A stretch of 64,000 bases of DNA from Pseudomonadota bacterium (GCA_018242485.1 JAFEBV010000006.1:62001-126000); one strand, 5' to 3'; shown: positions 37,858 through 47,249, numbered from the stretch's first letter. Numbers and translations: made by a program. The notes: generated by a model from the sequence alone, not told the origin.

Positions 37858-39201
37858 TCAGCCGGCGTCGTGCAGGCGGATGTCCACGTAAGCGTCGGAA
37901 CGGATCTGGCGCAGGAAGGTGTCGTACTGGTCGGACGCCTTGCGCCGCAGGATCGCCTGCTTCGCCTGTTCGCGCAGAGCCTGTTCGCCTACATCGGTGC
38001 TGCGGGTGCCGAGCAGCTTGAGCACATGCCAGCCAACATCGCTCTGGAACGGTTCGGAAACCTCGCCGTCCTTGAGCTTCTGGACTTGCAGCGAGACTGC
38101 GGTGCCCCAACCCTCGGCGGGGAACCAGCCCATGTCGCCTCCCTTGTCGCGGGTTTCGGTATCGTCCGAATCCTTTTTCGCGAGTGCGCCGAAATCGCCG
38201 CCGGCCAGCACCTGCGCGCGGAACGCATCGATCTTCGCCTTGGCCTGCTCGGCGGTCACGCCCGGGCCGACGCGCACCATCATGTCCAGCGCGTGGTACT
38301 CGGTGACCTGCTTGGGCGCGACGTGACCAGCTTGGCGCACTTCGACCAACTTGAGCAACTGGTAGCCGCTCGAGCCGCGGATTGGCGCGGTGACCTCGCC
38401 GGGCTTGAGGGTCTGGATGATGTTGGCGAATGCCGGCGGAACTTCGTCGGCGCTGCGCCAGCCCAGATCGCCGCCTTCCAGCGCGTTCTGGCTGTCGGAA
38501 TAGCGGATCGCGGCGGTGTTGAAGTCCATCTTGCCGTTGACCACCAGATCGCGGATGTCGCCGATCTTCTTCTGCGCCTTGGCCACCTGCTCGCTGGTGG
38601 CGTCGGGCGGCAAGCCGACGAGGATGTTGGCCAGATGCAATTGCGGGCCACCGGCACGCTGCGTGGCCAGCTCATTGTCGATCTCGGTATCGCTGACCGC
38701 GAGCTGGTTCTCCATCACCTTCTGCTGCAGTTTCTGGATGGTGATCTCGTCGCGGATCGACTTGCGGAACGCATCGTAGCTCATGCCCTCGGCGGCGAGC
38801 TTGGCCTGCAACTGCGCCATCGTCACGTGGTTCTGCTGGGCCAGCGCGGCGATGCCCTGATCCACTTCCGCATCGCTGGTTTTGATACCGTTGTCGGCGG
38901 CGCGGGAGAGCTGCAGGCGGGCGAGCACCAGCCGCTCCAGCACCTGCTTGCGCAACGCGTCTTCCGGCGGCAGCTGGCTTTCATGACCGGCATACTGCGC
39001 CTTCACGTTGCGCATCGCCTGGGCGAGTTCGCTGCGCAGGATGATGTCGTCATCCACCACCGCGACGATGCTGTCGATCGGTTGGGTGGCGGAGGTGCCT
39101 GTTGAAGCCTGCACGGCCGCCGGCGGCGTCTGCGCGGGCGCAACCGGGGCCAAGGCGATGGGAGCGATGAGGAACAGGAACGCGAGGATCGATTTCGTCA
39201 T
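37858..39201 (-). CDS. surA: Periplasmic chaperone/peptidyl-prolyl isomerase SurA
   Basis: SurA escorts outer-membrane proteins, including LptD, to the BAM complex. The 447-residue precursor has a signal peptide (residues 1-23), the SurA N-terminal chaperone domain (DSIVAVVDDDIILRSELAQA), and two parvulin domains (LHLANILVGLPPDATSEQVA with ALEGGDLGWRSADEVPPAFA; and VTEYHALDMMVRV with RDKGGDMGWFPAEGWGTAV). It lies 69 bases after lptD. Confidence 0.96.
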   Translation of the reverse strand: MTKSILAFLFLIAPIALAPVAPAQTPPAAVQASTGTSATQPIDSIVAVVDDDIILRSELAQAMRNVKAQYAGHESQLPPEDALRKQVLERLVLARLQLSRAADNGIKTSDAEVDQGIAALAQQNHVTMAQLQAKLAAEGMSYDAFRKSIRDEITIQKLQQKVMENQLAVSDTEIDNELATQRAGGPQLHLANILVGLPPDATSEQVAKAQKKIGDIRDLVVNGKMDFNTAAIRYSDSQNALEGGDLGWRSADEVPPAFANIIQTLKPGEVTAPIRGSSGYQLLKLVEVRQAGHVAPKQVTEYHALDMMVRVGPGVTAEQAKAKIDAFRAQVLAGGDFGALAKKDSDDTETRDKGGDMGWFPAEGWGTAVSLQVQKLKDGEVSEPFQSDVGWHVLKLLGTRSTDVGEQALREQAKQAILRRKASDQYDTFLRQIRSDAYVDIRLHDAG

Positions 39202-39270
39202 GGACGTGGGGATGGGCTCACGTGGGGATGGGGCGGAAACGGCGGATTTCGTGCGAAACAGGCGACCGGT

Positions 39271-41535
39271 TCAGCGCGAATAGCCAAGAATATCACGAGC
39301 CAGCACCCGATCCGGACTGCTGCCGACCGAGCCCATGCCCTTGAACTCGATTTCCAGGAATGCCGTCGTGTCCTTGTCGCCGTTGGTGTCGTGGATGAAG
39401 TGACGGACGAGGAAGCGCACCGCCATGCAGCAATCCTCCCATTCCACGCCGCCCATGCCTTCGAGCACCGTGCTGTCGCGCAGCGAATAGTCCCAGCGCC
39501 CGAGCAGGCGCCAGTTCTCGTTCAGCGGATACAGGAAAGACACGTCGGCCTGGCGGATTTGCCCGGGACGGTAGCGATAGGCCACGTTGACCACGCCGCC
39601 GTGGCCGAAATGGTATTGCGAGCGCACGCCGAACAGGTCGGTGCGGTGATCGTGCGGGTCGTACAGGTATTCGCTGCCCACCGTCCAGCGGTCGTCCAGC
39701 GCCAGATCGGTGTTGAACACGAAATCGCTGGCGGTGATGTTCGCGTACGGCTGCCCGGGCAGGGTCACCTGCGGCGGCGTGAAGTAATGGATCTGGCCGA
39801 TGCTCGCGGTCAGCCACTCGCGGCCATCGGCTGCATCCAGCAGGCGGGTGGTGACCGCCGCAGTGAGCTGGTTGGCGTCGGCCTGGCGATCGGCACCGGT
39901 GTAGGTATTGGTGCGGAACAGTTGTTGCCAGGCGAAGGAATAAGCCTGCGTGTCGAAGATCGGAATGTCGTCCTGATTGCGGTATGGCACATACAGGTAG
40001 AACAGGCGCGGTTCCAGGGTCTGCACGAATGCGTGCCCGAACAGGTTGGCGTCGCGTTCGAAATACGCGCCGGCATCCAGATCGACGATCGGCAGCCCGC
40101 GCGTGGGGTTGGTGGCGCCGCCCGCCACGACCGGTTGTTCGAGGCTGTAACTCGTATAGCGGTAGCCGAACTCCGGGCGCACGTACCACGCCGGCTGCAC
40201 GAAGGGCAGGGCGAGGTAGGGATACACATCCAGCCGCGTGCCATCGGGCAGCACGGACTGCTCGAAGCGTACCGCCTCGCCGCGGAATCCGACTTCGACG
40301 TGCTCGGCGAAGGGTTGCTGCCAGCGCAGCCACGCATCGGGCAGACGGCTGTAGGGTTGTTGCGACTTGATCAGGCTCGGGTCGGTGATCTGAAAGCCCT
40401 GCGCGTACAAGCCGGCACTCCAGTATTCGCCCCTGCCGTAGAAACCCAGCGTGCTGGGCAGGAATCCGATCGCGGCGGCGAAGGGTTCCTGGCGGAAATC
40501 CCGCAGGTAGGTTGCATCGCTGACACGGTGCAGGTCGATGCTGGCGTACCAGTTCGGGGTGAGGTTGGTGATCGAGCCGATCTGCAGCGAGCCGCGATCG
40601 CGGTGGAGTTCGCGATCGTCCGGAAGCCACGTGGCCTCGATGGTGCCAAGGCTGCGCGTGGTGAGATAACGGAACTGGCCGTCGAGCATCAGCCCGCGAT
40701 CGCCGTACACGATGCCGGTCAGAGTGGCGTCGTAATTGGGCGCGAGATTGAAGTAATACGGCAGGGTGAGGATGAAGCCGCTGTCGCTGGAGGCGCCGAG
40801 ACTGGGCGTGAGGAAGCCGCTCTTGCGCTGGTTGTCCAGCGAGAAGGTCATCCACGGCAGGTAGAACACCGGCACGTTGCCCACCTTCACCGTCGCGCCG
40901 TGCGCGGTGCCCACGTCGGTGGCGCGATCCATCTCGATGCGGTCGGCGTGGATTTCCCACTTGCGATCCTGCGGGTCGCAGGTGGACCACGTCGCATCCC
41001 AGAACGTCTCCTGATCGCTCTCGATCCGCCCGTGGTCGCCGACGCCGTTGCCGCGGGTGTTGCGCAACTGGTACTGGATCGGCTGCGCGACGCCGTTGAT
41101 CGTGGTGATGTCCTTGTCGCGGTCGCCGTCGGCGCGGTCGGCGGTCAGGCGCACCGTCGCGTCCTGATATTTGATCGAACCGGTGGCCTGCCAGATGTTG
41201 GTCTCGTGCTCCCACGTTACCTGATCGGCGAACAGCCACTGGTCGGCGTGGCGCATTTCGACATGCCCGTCGAACACGCTGATGCCCACCTTGCGCAGGT
41301 CGGTGCTGTCGGCCTGCACGTCGGCCGGCGCGGTGGGGCGATCGGCGGGCTTGCCGAGCGGGGCGATGCCGGGGAACTCCGGCACCGCATTGCCGCGGCA
41401 GAGGATGAACTCGTCGGCCGGATGCTTGAAGGCTGCGATCTTGTAGGGTGCCCCGCTCGATCCCGGACGGGCGTATGCGGTGCAGGCCAGGGCGAGAGCC
41501 AAGCTCAGGGGTAGCAGGCGAACGCTGGGACGCAA
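39271..41535 (-). CDS. lptD: LPS-assembly outer-membrane protein LptD
   Basis: LptD forms the beta-barrel through which LPS reaches the cell surface. About 754 residues from the TTG at 41535, seven bases after GGAG; a GTG at 41541 sits too close to that site. A signal peptide (SVRLLPLSLALALACTAYA) precedes the OstA/jellyroll domain (GHVEMRHADQWLFADQVTWE, TGSIKYQDATVRLTADRADG) and a 26-strand-type barrel (FYLPWMTFSLDNQRKSGFLT). Conserved cysteines near the N-terminus (ILCRGN), mid (STCDPQD) and at the C-terminus (WEDCCMAVRFLVRHF) fit the inter-domain disulfides. First gene of the lptD-surA-pdxA-X-rsmA-apaG-apaH operon. Confidence 0.95.
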   Translation of the reverse strand: MRPSVRLLPLSLALALACTAYARPGSSGAPYKIAAFKHPADEFILCRGNAVPEFPGIAPLGKPADRPTAPADVQADSTDLRKVGISVFDGHVEMRHADQWLFADQVTWEHETNIWQATGSIKYQDATVRLTADRADGDRDKDITTINGVAQPIQYQLRNTRGNGVGDHGRIESDQETFWDATWSTCDPQDRKWEIHADRIEMDRATDVGTAHGATVKVGNVPVFYLPWMTFSLDNQRKSGFLTPSLGASSDSGFILTLPYYFNLAPNYDATLTGIVYGDRGLMLDGQFRYLTTRSLGTIEATWLPDDRELHRDRGSLQIGSITNLTPNWYASIDLHRVSDATYLRDFRQEPFAAAIGFLPSTLGFYGRGEYWSAGLYAQGFQITDPSLIKSQQPYSRLPDAWLRWQQPFAEHVEVGFRGEAVRFEQSVLPDGTRLDVYPYLALPFVQPAWYVRPEFGYRYTSYSLEQPVVAGGATNPTRGLPIVDLDAGAYFERDANLFGHAFVQTLEPRLFYLYVPYRNQDDIPIFDTQAYSFAWQQLFRTNTYTGADRQADANQLTAAVTTRLLDAADGREWLTASIGQIHYFTPPQVTLPGQPYANITASDFVFNTDLALDDRWTVGSEYLYDPHDHRTDLFGVRSQYHFGHGGVVNVAYRYRPGQIRQADVSFLYPLNENWRLLGRWDYSLRDSTVLEGMGGVEWEDCCMAVRFLVRHFIHDTNGDKDTTAFLEIEFKGMGSVGSSPDRVLARDILGYSR

Positions 41536-41706
41536 GCACACTCTCCGCAGTGTCGGGGAAGGTCGATCACGCGATCAGTCATGACCAACGGCGCCATAGC
41601 TTGCCGGAATCGCAGCGCCGAGGCGAGAGGCGGTGCGTGGTGGTGATACTGCGAAGCGTGGTTTGCAACGATGAGTGTTCCGAACATCGCATTCAGGCCA
41701 GTGCGC

Positions 41707-42624
41707 TTAGCCGACCAGCGCCGCCACGTGCGCCACCGCGCATGCGCGCAGGGCGTGCAGGCTGTAGCCACCTTCGAGCATCGACAGCAGCCGCCCGCCG
41801 GCGTGGCGGTCGGCGAGGGCGCAAAGCTGCTTGGTGAGCCAGCCGAAATCCTCGGCTTCCACATCCAGTTGCGCCAGCGGATCCAGCCGGTGCGCGTCGA
41901 AACCGGCCGACACCAGCACCAGTTGCGGGGCGAAGGCGTCCAGCGCCGGCAGCAGGCGTTCGGCCCACACTGCGCGCAGGGCTGCGCCGTCCGCGCCCGG
42001 CCGCAGTACCGCGTTGTGGATGTTGCCCACGCCGTGCTCGCTCGCAGCGCCAGTGCCCGGGTACAGCGGCGACTGGTGCGAGGACAGGTACTGCACGCGC
42101 GCATCGCCGGCGAAGATGTCCTGTGTGCCGTTGCCGTGGTGCACGTCGAAATCGGCGATCGCCACGCGGGTGAGGCCGTGTGCGGCGAGCGCATGCGCGG
42201 CGGCCACCGCGATCGAGTTGAACAGGCAAAAGCCCATCGCGGTGTCGGCGGTGGCGTGGTGGCCGGGCGGACGCACTGCGCAGAACGCGCGCCGTGCTGA
42301 CCCGGTCAGCAGCGCATCCACCGCGGCGATGCCGGCACCGGCGGCGCGCAGGGCGGCTTCGGCGGAAGCCTCCGACATCAGCGTATCCGGATCGATCTGT
42401 CGATGGCCGTGCACCGGCGCATCGAGGATGTGTGCGATCAGCCGTGGATCGTGCACCCGCGCCAGTTGTTCGCGCGTGGCCAGCGGCGCCGACTGCCACG
42501 CCAGCGTCGGGAAGGCGTCGTTGAGCGCGTCGATCACATGCGCCAGTCGCGGCGGGCACTCCGGGTGACCCGGGCCGGGGTCGTGTCGCAGGCAGATCGG
42601 ATGGGTGTAGAGCAGCAGGCTCAC
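41707..42624 (-). CDS. Class II histone deacetylase-like amidohydrolase
   Basis: This 305-residue zinc deacetylase starts at a GTG overlapping the stop of the cobalamin adenosyltransferase gene (GTGA). It shows RHDPGPGHPECPPR, VRPPGHHATADTAMGFCLFN, ADFDVHHGNGTQDIF (zinc Asp/His), SSHQSPLYPGTG and LVSAGFDAHRLDPLAQ. Bacterial members act on acetylpolyamines, acetoin-related or unknown acetylated substrates. An Asp-His-Tyr zinc/catalytic set seems complete (EGGYSLHALRA near the end supplies the Tyr). Confidence 0.92.
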   Translation of the reverse strand: MSLLLYTHPICLRHDPGPGHPECPPRLAHVIDALNDAFPTLAWQSAPLATREQLARVHDPRLIAHILDAPVHGHRQIDPDTLMSEASAEAALRAAGAGIAAVDALLTGSARRAFCAVRPPGHHATADTAMGFCLFNSIAVAAAHALAAHGLTRVAIADFDVHHGNGTQDIFAGDARVQYLSSHQSPLYPGTGAASEHGVGNIHNAVLRPGADGAALRAVWAERLLPALDAFAPQLVLVSAGFDAHRLDPLAQLDVEAEDFGWLTKQLCALADRHAGGRLLSMLEGGYSLHALRACAVAHVAALVG

Positions 42625-43175
42625 GAATGGCGGCGCTGGTGGTTCCACAACACTTCGCCCTGACCGCTGGCGCGGGCCAATACGCGGGCGATCACGAACA
42701 GCAGGTCGGACAGGCGGTTGAGGTAATGCACGGCCTGCGCGCGCACGGATTCCTCGCGGGCCAGCGTCACCGTGGCGCGTTCGGCGCGACGGGCGATGGT
42801 GCGCGCAAGATGGCAGTGCGCGGCGGCGATGCCGCCGCCGGGGAGGATGAATTCCTTGAGCGGCGGCAGATCGGCGTTGAAAGCGTCGAGGCGTTGTTCC
42901 AACCGGGTGATGTCGGCATCGAAGATCGCCGCGTGGCCGGGGATGCACAGCTCGCCTCCCAGATCGAACAACTGATGCTGCACGGCGATCAGGCATTCGC
43001 GCACGGCCTCGGGCAGTTCGACCGCGAGCACCACGCCGATGGCGCAGTTCAACTCGTCGATGGTGCCGTAGGCGCTGACGCGCAATGAATCCTTGGGCGT
43101 GCGACTGCCATCGCCCAGACCCGTAGTGCCGTCGTCACCCGTGCGGGTGTAGATCTTCGATAGACGATTTCCCAC
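42621..43175 (-). CDS. Cob(I)alamin adenosyltransferase, PduO type
   Basis: The 184-residue enzyme transfers adenosyl from ATP to cob(I)alamin to give coenzyme B12. It has the N-terminal ATP site KIYTRTGDDGTTGLGDGSR, YGTIDELNCAIG and the C-terminal ARTIARRAERATVTLAREE and NRLSDLLFVIAR, typical of PduO/MMAB. It is 9 bases after the DUF6580 gene and overlaps the deacetylase gene, a three-gene operon. Confidence 0.94.
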   Translation of the reverse strand: MGNRLSKIYTRTGDDGTTGLGDGSRTPKDSLRVSAYGTIDELNCAIGVVLAVELPEAVRECLIAVQHQLFDLGGELCIPGHAAIFDADITRLEQRLDAFNADLPPLKEFILPGGGIAAAHCHLARTIARRAERATVTLAREESVRAQAVHYLNRLSDLLFVIARVLARASGQGEVLWNHQRRHS

Positions 43176-43184
43176 GACGGATCG

Positions 43185-43760
43185 TTACGCGGTTTGCGCG
43201 CGCAACTCCGGCAGGCGCGAGCGCAGCAGGGCGAAGCCGCCGAACAGGACGCCCGCGTAGAACAACGTGCCCAGCGCCGTCCACTGGAAGAACGGCAGGC
43301 CATCGACGTAGCAGGCGGCCAGCCCGCGCGAGCAGGCATCGCCCATGCGCGGATCGGCGGTCAGCCATGTCGCGAAGTTGGTCAATGCGAAAAACAGCAC
43401 CGAGCCGGCCAGCGAGGTGCCCAGCACGCGCGGCCCGTTGGCGCGCCCGCGCAGGGCGAAGCCGAGCAGGGTGCACAGCACGATGCTGGCGTAGATCGCG
43501 GCGAAGTGCGCGTCGAGGAAATAGCTCATGTAGATGCCGCCGTTGGCGAAGCCCAGCAGCACGTCGGAGAGCAGCATCGCCAGCAGCGGCACCACTACCG
43601 CCCATGCGCGATTGACGAAGTACGCGCCGCCGAACAGCGCCACCGCCTCGATCGGCGAGAAGTTCGGCGGATGCGGCAGCAGGCGCGACAGCGCGGCGAG
43701 CAGGATCATGCCGGCCAGCACCAGCGGGCCGGCGGCGAGGGAGCGGAGGGGCTGGGTCAT
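43185..43760 (-). CDS. DUF6580-like membrane protein
   Basis: This 191-residue integral membrane protein has about five helices: residues 8-27, 36-52, 53-72, 85-105, 115-135 and 155-178. Motifs include LPHPPNFSPIEAVALFGGAY, the helix break LLAMLLSDVLLGF and GLPFFQWTALGTLFYAGVLF. The same arrangement (PNFSPi.AlALfgGa.f.....a.l.P...m.lsD) occurs in DUF6580 proteins, thought to resemble ECF-transporter substrate-binding components. Placement directly before the PduO-type adenosyltransferase fits a cobalamin or cobinamide uptake role, but this is inference. No B12 riboswitch was found in 43761-43974. Confidence 0.75.
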   Translation of the reverse strand: MTQPLRSLAAGPLVLAGMILLAALSRLLPHPPNFSPIEAVALFGGAYFVNRAWAVVVPLLAMLLSDVLLGFANGGIYMSYFLDAHFAAIYASIVLCTLLGFALRGRANGPRVLGTSLAGSVLFFALTNFATWLTADPRMGDACSRGLAACYVDGLPFFQWTALGTLFYAGVLFGGFALLRSRLPELRAQTA

Positions 43761-43974
43761 GGCGGTGTCTCTCGATGACGATGCACAAGTTCATGATGAT
43801 AGCGCACGCCGCTGGTGAGGGGGCAGTGTCGTTGATGGTTGTCGTTGGTGGTTGCCGGATGAAGCGAAGCGGAATCCTTGTCCATGCATGCGTTGCATGC
43901 CGGGTCGAGAACCTGTGATGCATGGCCCTGTGGTGATCCGGCAAAATACCCGTGCGACGTTCGAAGATGCCGAT

Positions 43975-44355
43975 CTATGGTGCCGTCACCAATCGCAGCC
44001 CCTGCGCCACGAACGGCATGAAATCGGTGGCGTTCAAGGTGACGAATTCGGCGCCGGCACGCAACGCCACGGCGGCGATGAGCGCATCGGTTTTCAGTTT
44101 CCGCTTGCGGCCCGCGGCATTGAACAGGCGCGCAGCCACCTCTGCATCGTCCTCGGTGATGGGCAGGATGCGGCCTTGCAGGAATGCGCGTGCCAATCGC
44201 ACTTCTTCGGTGGCCAGCGGGCCGGAAAGAAACTCATACCAGACCACGGCACTGGCGGCGGCGGCCTCGCCGGCGAGCACGCGCGAGATGGCCGGATGCC
44301 CTTGCTGCGCCCACAGTGGCAGTGCGACCAGAGCATTGGTATCGAAATGGATCAT
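43975..44355 (-). CDS. vapC: VapC-type PIN-domain toxin
   Basis: This 126-residue PIN nuclease has the acidic residues D5 (MIHFDTNALVAL), E41 (VVWYEFLSG), D90 (LKTDALIAAVAL) and a final D (LNATDFMPF) forming the Mg-binding site. Such toxins cleave tRNA or rRNA. Its ATG overlaps the stop of the antitoxin gene by four bases, as expected for coupled toxin-antitoxin expression. Confidence 0.9.
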   Translation of the reverse strand: MIHFDTNALVALPLWAQQGHPAISRVLAGEAAAASAVVWYEFLSGPLATEEVRLARAFLQGRILPITEDDAEVAARLFNAAGRKRKLKTDALIAAVALRAGAEFVTLNATDFMPFVAQGLRLVTAP

Positions 44356-44642
44356 GCGCTGCGTGCTCGCGCGCGAGCGGCATCCGCGTCGTGGCGCAAC
44401 TTTCTCAGCGATTCGATCAAGGTGCGGGTCTCCTCCGCACTGCGTGGCAAAACGTTGTTGCGGTAATGCGCCACGACATCGGCCGGCGAATATGCGACCC
44501 CCTCGTTTGTCTCCGCAACGCGCTGCACGGAGCGGCGGATCACTTCGGCTTGCGAGACGCCCCAGACGGCCGCCAAGCGTTTGATGCGCTGGTCGGTGGC
44601 GGCGTCGATTGCATAGCTGGATCGAATCGTCATGCGGGACAT
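44352..44642 (-). CDS. vapB: Ribbon-helix-helix antitoxin
   Basis: The 96-residue antitoxin has an RHH DNA-binding N-terminus (TIRSSYAIDAATDQRIKRLA, AVWGVSQAEVIRRSVQRVAE) and a charged C-terminal helix (ETRTLIESLRKLRHDADAAR) that should bind and block the PIN toxin. It overlaps vapC. Two direct repeats 15-38 bases upstream of its ATG are likely its operator. Confidence 0.88.
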   Translation of the reverse strand: MSRMTIRSSYAIDAATDQRIKRLAAVWGVSQAEVIRRSVQRVAETNEGVAYSPADVVAHYRNNVLPRSAEETRTLIESLRKLRHDADAARARARSA

Positions 44643-44656
44643 GGTGTAATTCCGAA

Positions 44657-44680
44657 GTTATGGTACGTCGTTATGGTACG
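44657..44680. promoter_or_regulatory. Candidate antitoxin operator: two GTTATGGTACG repeats
   Basis: The 11-mer GTTATGGTACG occurs at 44657-44667 and again at 44670-44680, 13 bases apart. RHH repressors typically bind tandem short repeats with near-helical spacing, and this pair sits directly before the antitoxin ATG. Autoregulation is therefore likely. Confidence 0.65.
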
Positions 44681-44811
44681 CCTCTTGTCGGAGTATGCAC
44701 ATCCTCCATGGACATTCATCACGCGGTGCCATCCTCATATGAAAAGGCGAGGAACTGATTTGACCCATTCCGTCCCGATGCGCTTTGCCGCCACCATGTC
44801 ATCATGCTCGA

Positions 44812-46062
44812 ATGAATGATCGCATCCACGATGTATTGATCGTCGGCGGCGGCCTCGTCGGCGCCAGCCTTGCCTGCGCGCTCGACGGTAGCGGGCTGGA
44901 CGTGGCCCTAGTCGAATCCGAGTCGGCACGCATGCCGATGATCGCCGATGCCGATGCGCGCAGCCTCGCGCTGGCGGCCGCGAGCCTGAATGCTTTCGAA
45001 GCACTCGGCGTGCTGCGACACTTGCCCGCGCCGCCCGCACCGATCCGACGCATCCACGTCAGCCGGCGCGGCGATTTCGGCACGGTGCTGCTGCGCGCCG
45101 ATGAATACGGTCGTGATGCTTTTGGCGGCGTGGTGCCGGCACCGGCGCTGGGCGCGGCCTTGCAGGCGCGGTTGGTCGAGTTGAACGGACTGCATCACCT
45201 CGCCGGCGCGAAACTGGTGGCGCTGCGCGAATGCGATGGTGTGCGCGAAGCGGACATCCAGCGTGCCGATGCGTGCGTGACGATCAAGGCGCGGCTCGTC
45301 GTCGGTGCCGATGGCACTGGTTCGATGGTGCGCAAGGCGCTGGGCATTGATGCGACCACGCATGATTACGCCCAGCACTTGTTCGCCGGCAGCGTGCGCG
45401 CTTCGCGGCCATCCGACGGGCAGGCGTGGGAGCGTTTTACCGAACACGGCCCGGTTGCGTTGTTGCCGCGTTCGACGGGCCCGCTTCCTTCGAACACATA
45501 CGGTTGTATCTGCACGGTGCCGGCAGCCGCTGCGCCGCGCGTCGCCGCGCTCGACGATGCCGGTTTCATGGCGCTGCTGCAGGAACGCTTCGGCTGGCGC
45601 GCCGGGCGTTTCGTGGCGGTCGGTCGCCGTTCCGGCCATCCCTTGCGCCAACTCGTCGCCACGCGTCTGATCGCAACGCGGGCGGTGCTGATGGGCAACG
45701 CCGCGCAGACCCTGCATCCGATCGGTGCGCAGGGCTTCAACCTCGGCCTGCGCGATGCGTTGACGCTGGCCGAATTGCTGCGCGATGCGTGTGATGGCGA
45801 TACCGGAAGCGACGCGTTGCTGGCTGCCTACGCGCAGCGTCGCGCCGCCGATCGCGCGCAGACGATGGCCTTCTCCGATGGGCTTGCGCGCATGACCTCC
45901 AACCCGGCGCTGCCGCTGCGCGCACTGCGTTCAATGGCGCTGGGCGCGCTGGGCGCGATCCCGGAACTGCGCGCGCGTCTGGCCAGTGGGGCGATGGGGT
46001 TTCGCGGCGTGGTGCCGCAACTCGCGCGCGATCCCGCGCCGCAGGCGAGGGTGGCGTCATGA
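44812..46062 (+). CDS. ubiH: UbiH/COQ6-family FAD monooxygenase 1
   Basis: This 416-residue flavin hydroxylase of ubiquinone biosynthesis has N-terminal GGGLVGASLACALDGSGLDV, the NADPH/FAD-linked VGADGTGSMVRKALGI, and GNAAQTLHPIGAQGFNLGLR-DA. The HPIGAQGFNLGLRD form is typical of UbiH, which hydroxylates the ring at C6 (2-octaprenyl-6-methoxyphenol step). Start at ATG 44812, since the longer frame is short and unlikely. Its stop overlaps the next monooxygenase (ATGA), so both are made together. Confidence 0.9.
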   Translation: MNDRIHDVLIVGGGLVGASLACALDGSGLDVALVESESARMPMIADADARSLALAAASLNAFEALGVLRHLPAPPAPIRRIHVSRRGDFGTVLLRADEYGRDAFGGVVPAPALGAALQARLVELNGLHHLAGAKLVALRECDGVREADIQRADACVTIKARLVVGADGTGSMVRKALGIDATTHDYAQHLFAGSVRASRPSDGQAWERFTEHGPVALLPRSTGPLPSNTYGCICTVPAAAAPRVAALDDAGFMALLQERFGWRAGRFVAVGRRSGHPLRQLVATRLIATRAVLMGNAAQTLHPIGAQGFNLGLRDALTLAELLRDACDGDTGSDALLAAYAQRRAADRAQTMAFSDGLARMTSNPALPLRALRSMALGALGAIPELRARLASGAMGFRGVVPQLARDPAPQARVAS

Positions 46063-47249
46063 GCCGGCGCGAGGTGTTCGACGTGGCCGTGGTCGGCGCT
46101 GGCATCGTCGGCAGCGCCGCCGCATTGGCGTTCGCGCGCGACGGCCTGCGCGTGGCGCTGATCGAGCCGCGCGCGCCCGCGTCGTGGCGCGCCGATGCGC
46201 CCGACGTGCGCGTGTACGCACTGGCACAGGATGGCATCGACCTGTTCACCGATCTGGGCGTGTGGCCGGCCATCGCCGCGCAGGCGCAGCCATATCGGGC
46301 GATGCGCGTGTGGGATGCCGCCGGTGGCGGCGAACTGGCCTTCGATGCACAACGCTACGGCCGCGATGCGCTGGGCTGGATCGCCGAGCAGGGTTTGATC
46401 GCGGATCGGCTGTGGTCAGCCTTGCAGTCATCCGGCGTCAACCTGCGCTGCCCGCAGCGCGTGGTGGCCATCGAGGATGCGACGGAGGCCGTGCCCGATA
46501 CGTCCATCGCCCTGCGATTGGACGACGACAGTCGTCTGCGCGCGCGGCTGGTGGTCGCGGCCGACGGCGCCGAATCGAAACTGCGCGAGATGGCCGGCAT
46601 CGAAGTACACCGCCACGACTACCACCAGCGCGGCCTCGTCGCCTTCGTGCAGACCGATGCGCCGCACGCACAAACGGCGTGGCAGCGTTTCCTGCCGTGC
46701 GGCCCGATCGCATTCCTGCCGTTCCGCGATGGCCGCAGCTCGATCGTGTGGACGTTGCCGGAGGGCGCAGCCGCGCGCCTGCTCGCCGAGGACGAGGCCG
46801 CGTTCTGCGCCGAACTGACTCGCGCCTTCGACGCGCGACTGGGCGAGGTGCGCGCGGTCTCGCAACGTGCCGCCTTTCCGCTGCGCCGGCAACTCGCCGA
46901 GCGTTTTCGCACTAGGCGCATAGTGCTGTGCGGCGATGCCGCGCATGCCGTGCATCCGCTGGCAGGGCAGGGCCTGAATGTCGGCCTGCGCGACGTGATC
47001 GCGCTGCGCAAGGCCATCGCCGCCATCATCGCCCGCGGTGGCGACATCGGCGCTGCGCACCCGCTGGAACGCTGGGCGCGCGAACGCCGCAGCGAATCCG
47101 CGGTGGCCGCCTACACTTTCGACGGCATCAACCGCCTGTTCTCCAACGATGCCCCGCTGCCAACCCTTGCGCGCGGCCATCTGCTCGGCCTCGCCGGCCG
47201 CATCCCCGGCATCGACGCCATGCTGTGGAAGCGGGCGGCGGGGGTGTGA
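46059..47249 (+). CDS. ubiI: UbiH/COQ6-family FAD monooxygenase 2 (UbiI/VisC-like)
   Basis: This 396-residue relative has GAGIVGSAAALAFARDGLRV, DVRVYALAQDGIDLF, AADGAESKLREMAGI and GDAAHAVHPLAGQGLNVGLR-DV. The last motif is the VisC/UbiI-type variant, so it probably hydroxylates a different ring position (C5) from its partner. Exact UbiI, UbiF or UbiL identity cannot be fixed without alignment. It overlaps the preceding gene by four bases. Confidence 0.85.
   Translation: MSRREVFDVAVVGAGIVGSAAALAFARDGLRVALIEPRAPASWRADAPDVRVYALAQDGIDLFTDLGVWPAIAAQAQPYRAMRVWDAAGGGELAFDAQRYGRDALGWIAEQGLIADRLWSALQSSGVNLRCPQRVVAIEDATEAVPDTSIALRLDDDSRLRARLVVAADGAESKLREMAGIEVHRHDYHQRGLVAFVQTDAPHAQTAWQRFLPCGPIAFLPFRDGRSSIVWTLPEGAAARLLAEDEAAFCAELTRAFDARLGEVRAVSQRAAFPLRRQLAERFRTRRIVLCGDAAHAVHPLAGQGLNVGLRDVIALRKAIAAIIARGGDIGAAHPLERWARERRSESAVAAYTFDGINRLFSNDAPLPTLARGHLLGLAGRIPGIDAMLWKRAAGV

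Noticed and set aside
39391-41514. 707-codon frame antisense to lptD
   Set aside because: No signal peptide, motif or ribosome-binding site; LptD on the other strand is complete.
43761-43974. Cobalamin riboswitch upstream of the DUF6580 gene
   Set aside because: No B12-box (GCCACTG with the conserved downstream box) was found in either strand of this short interval.
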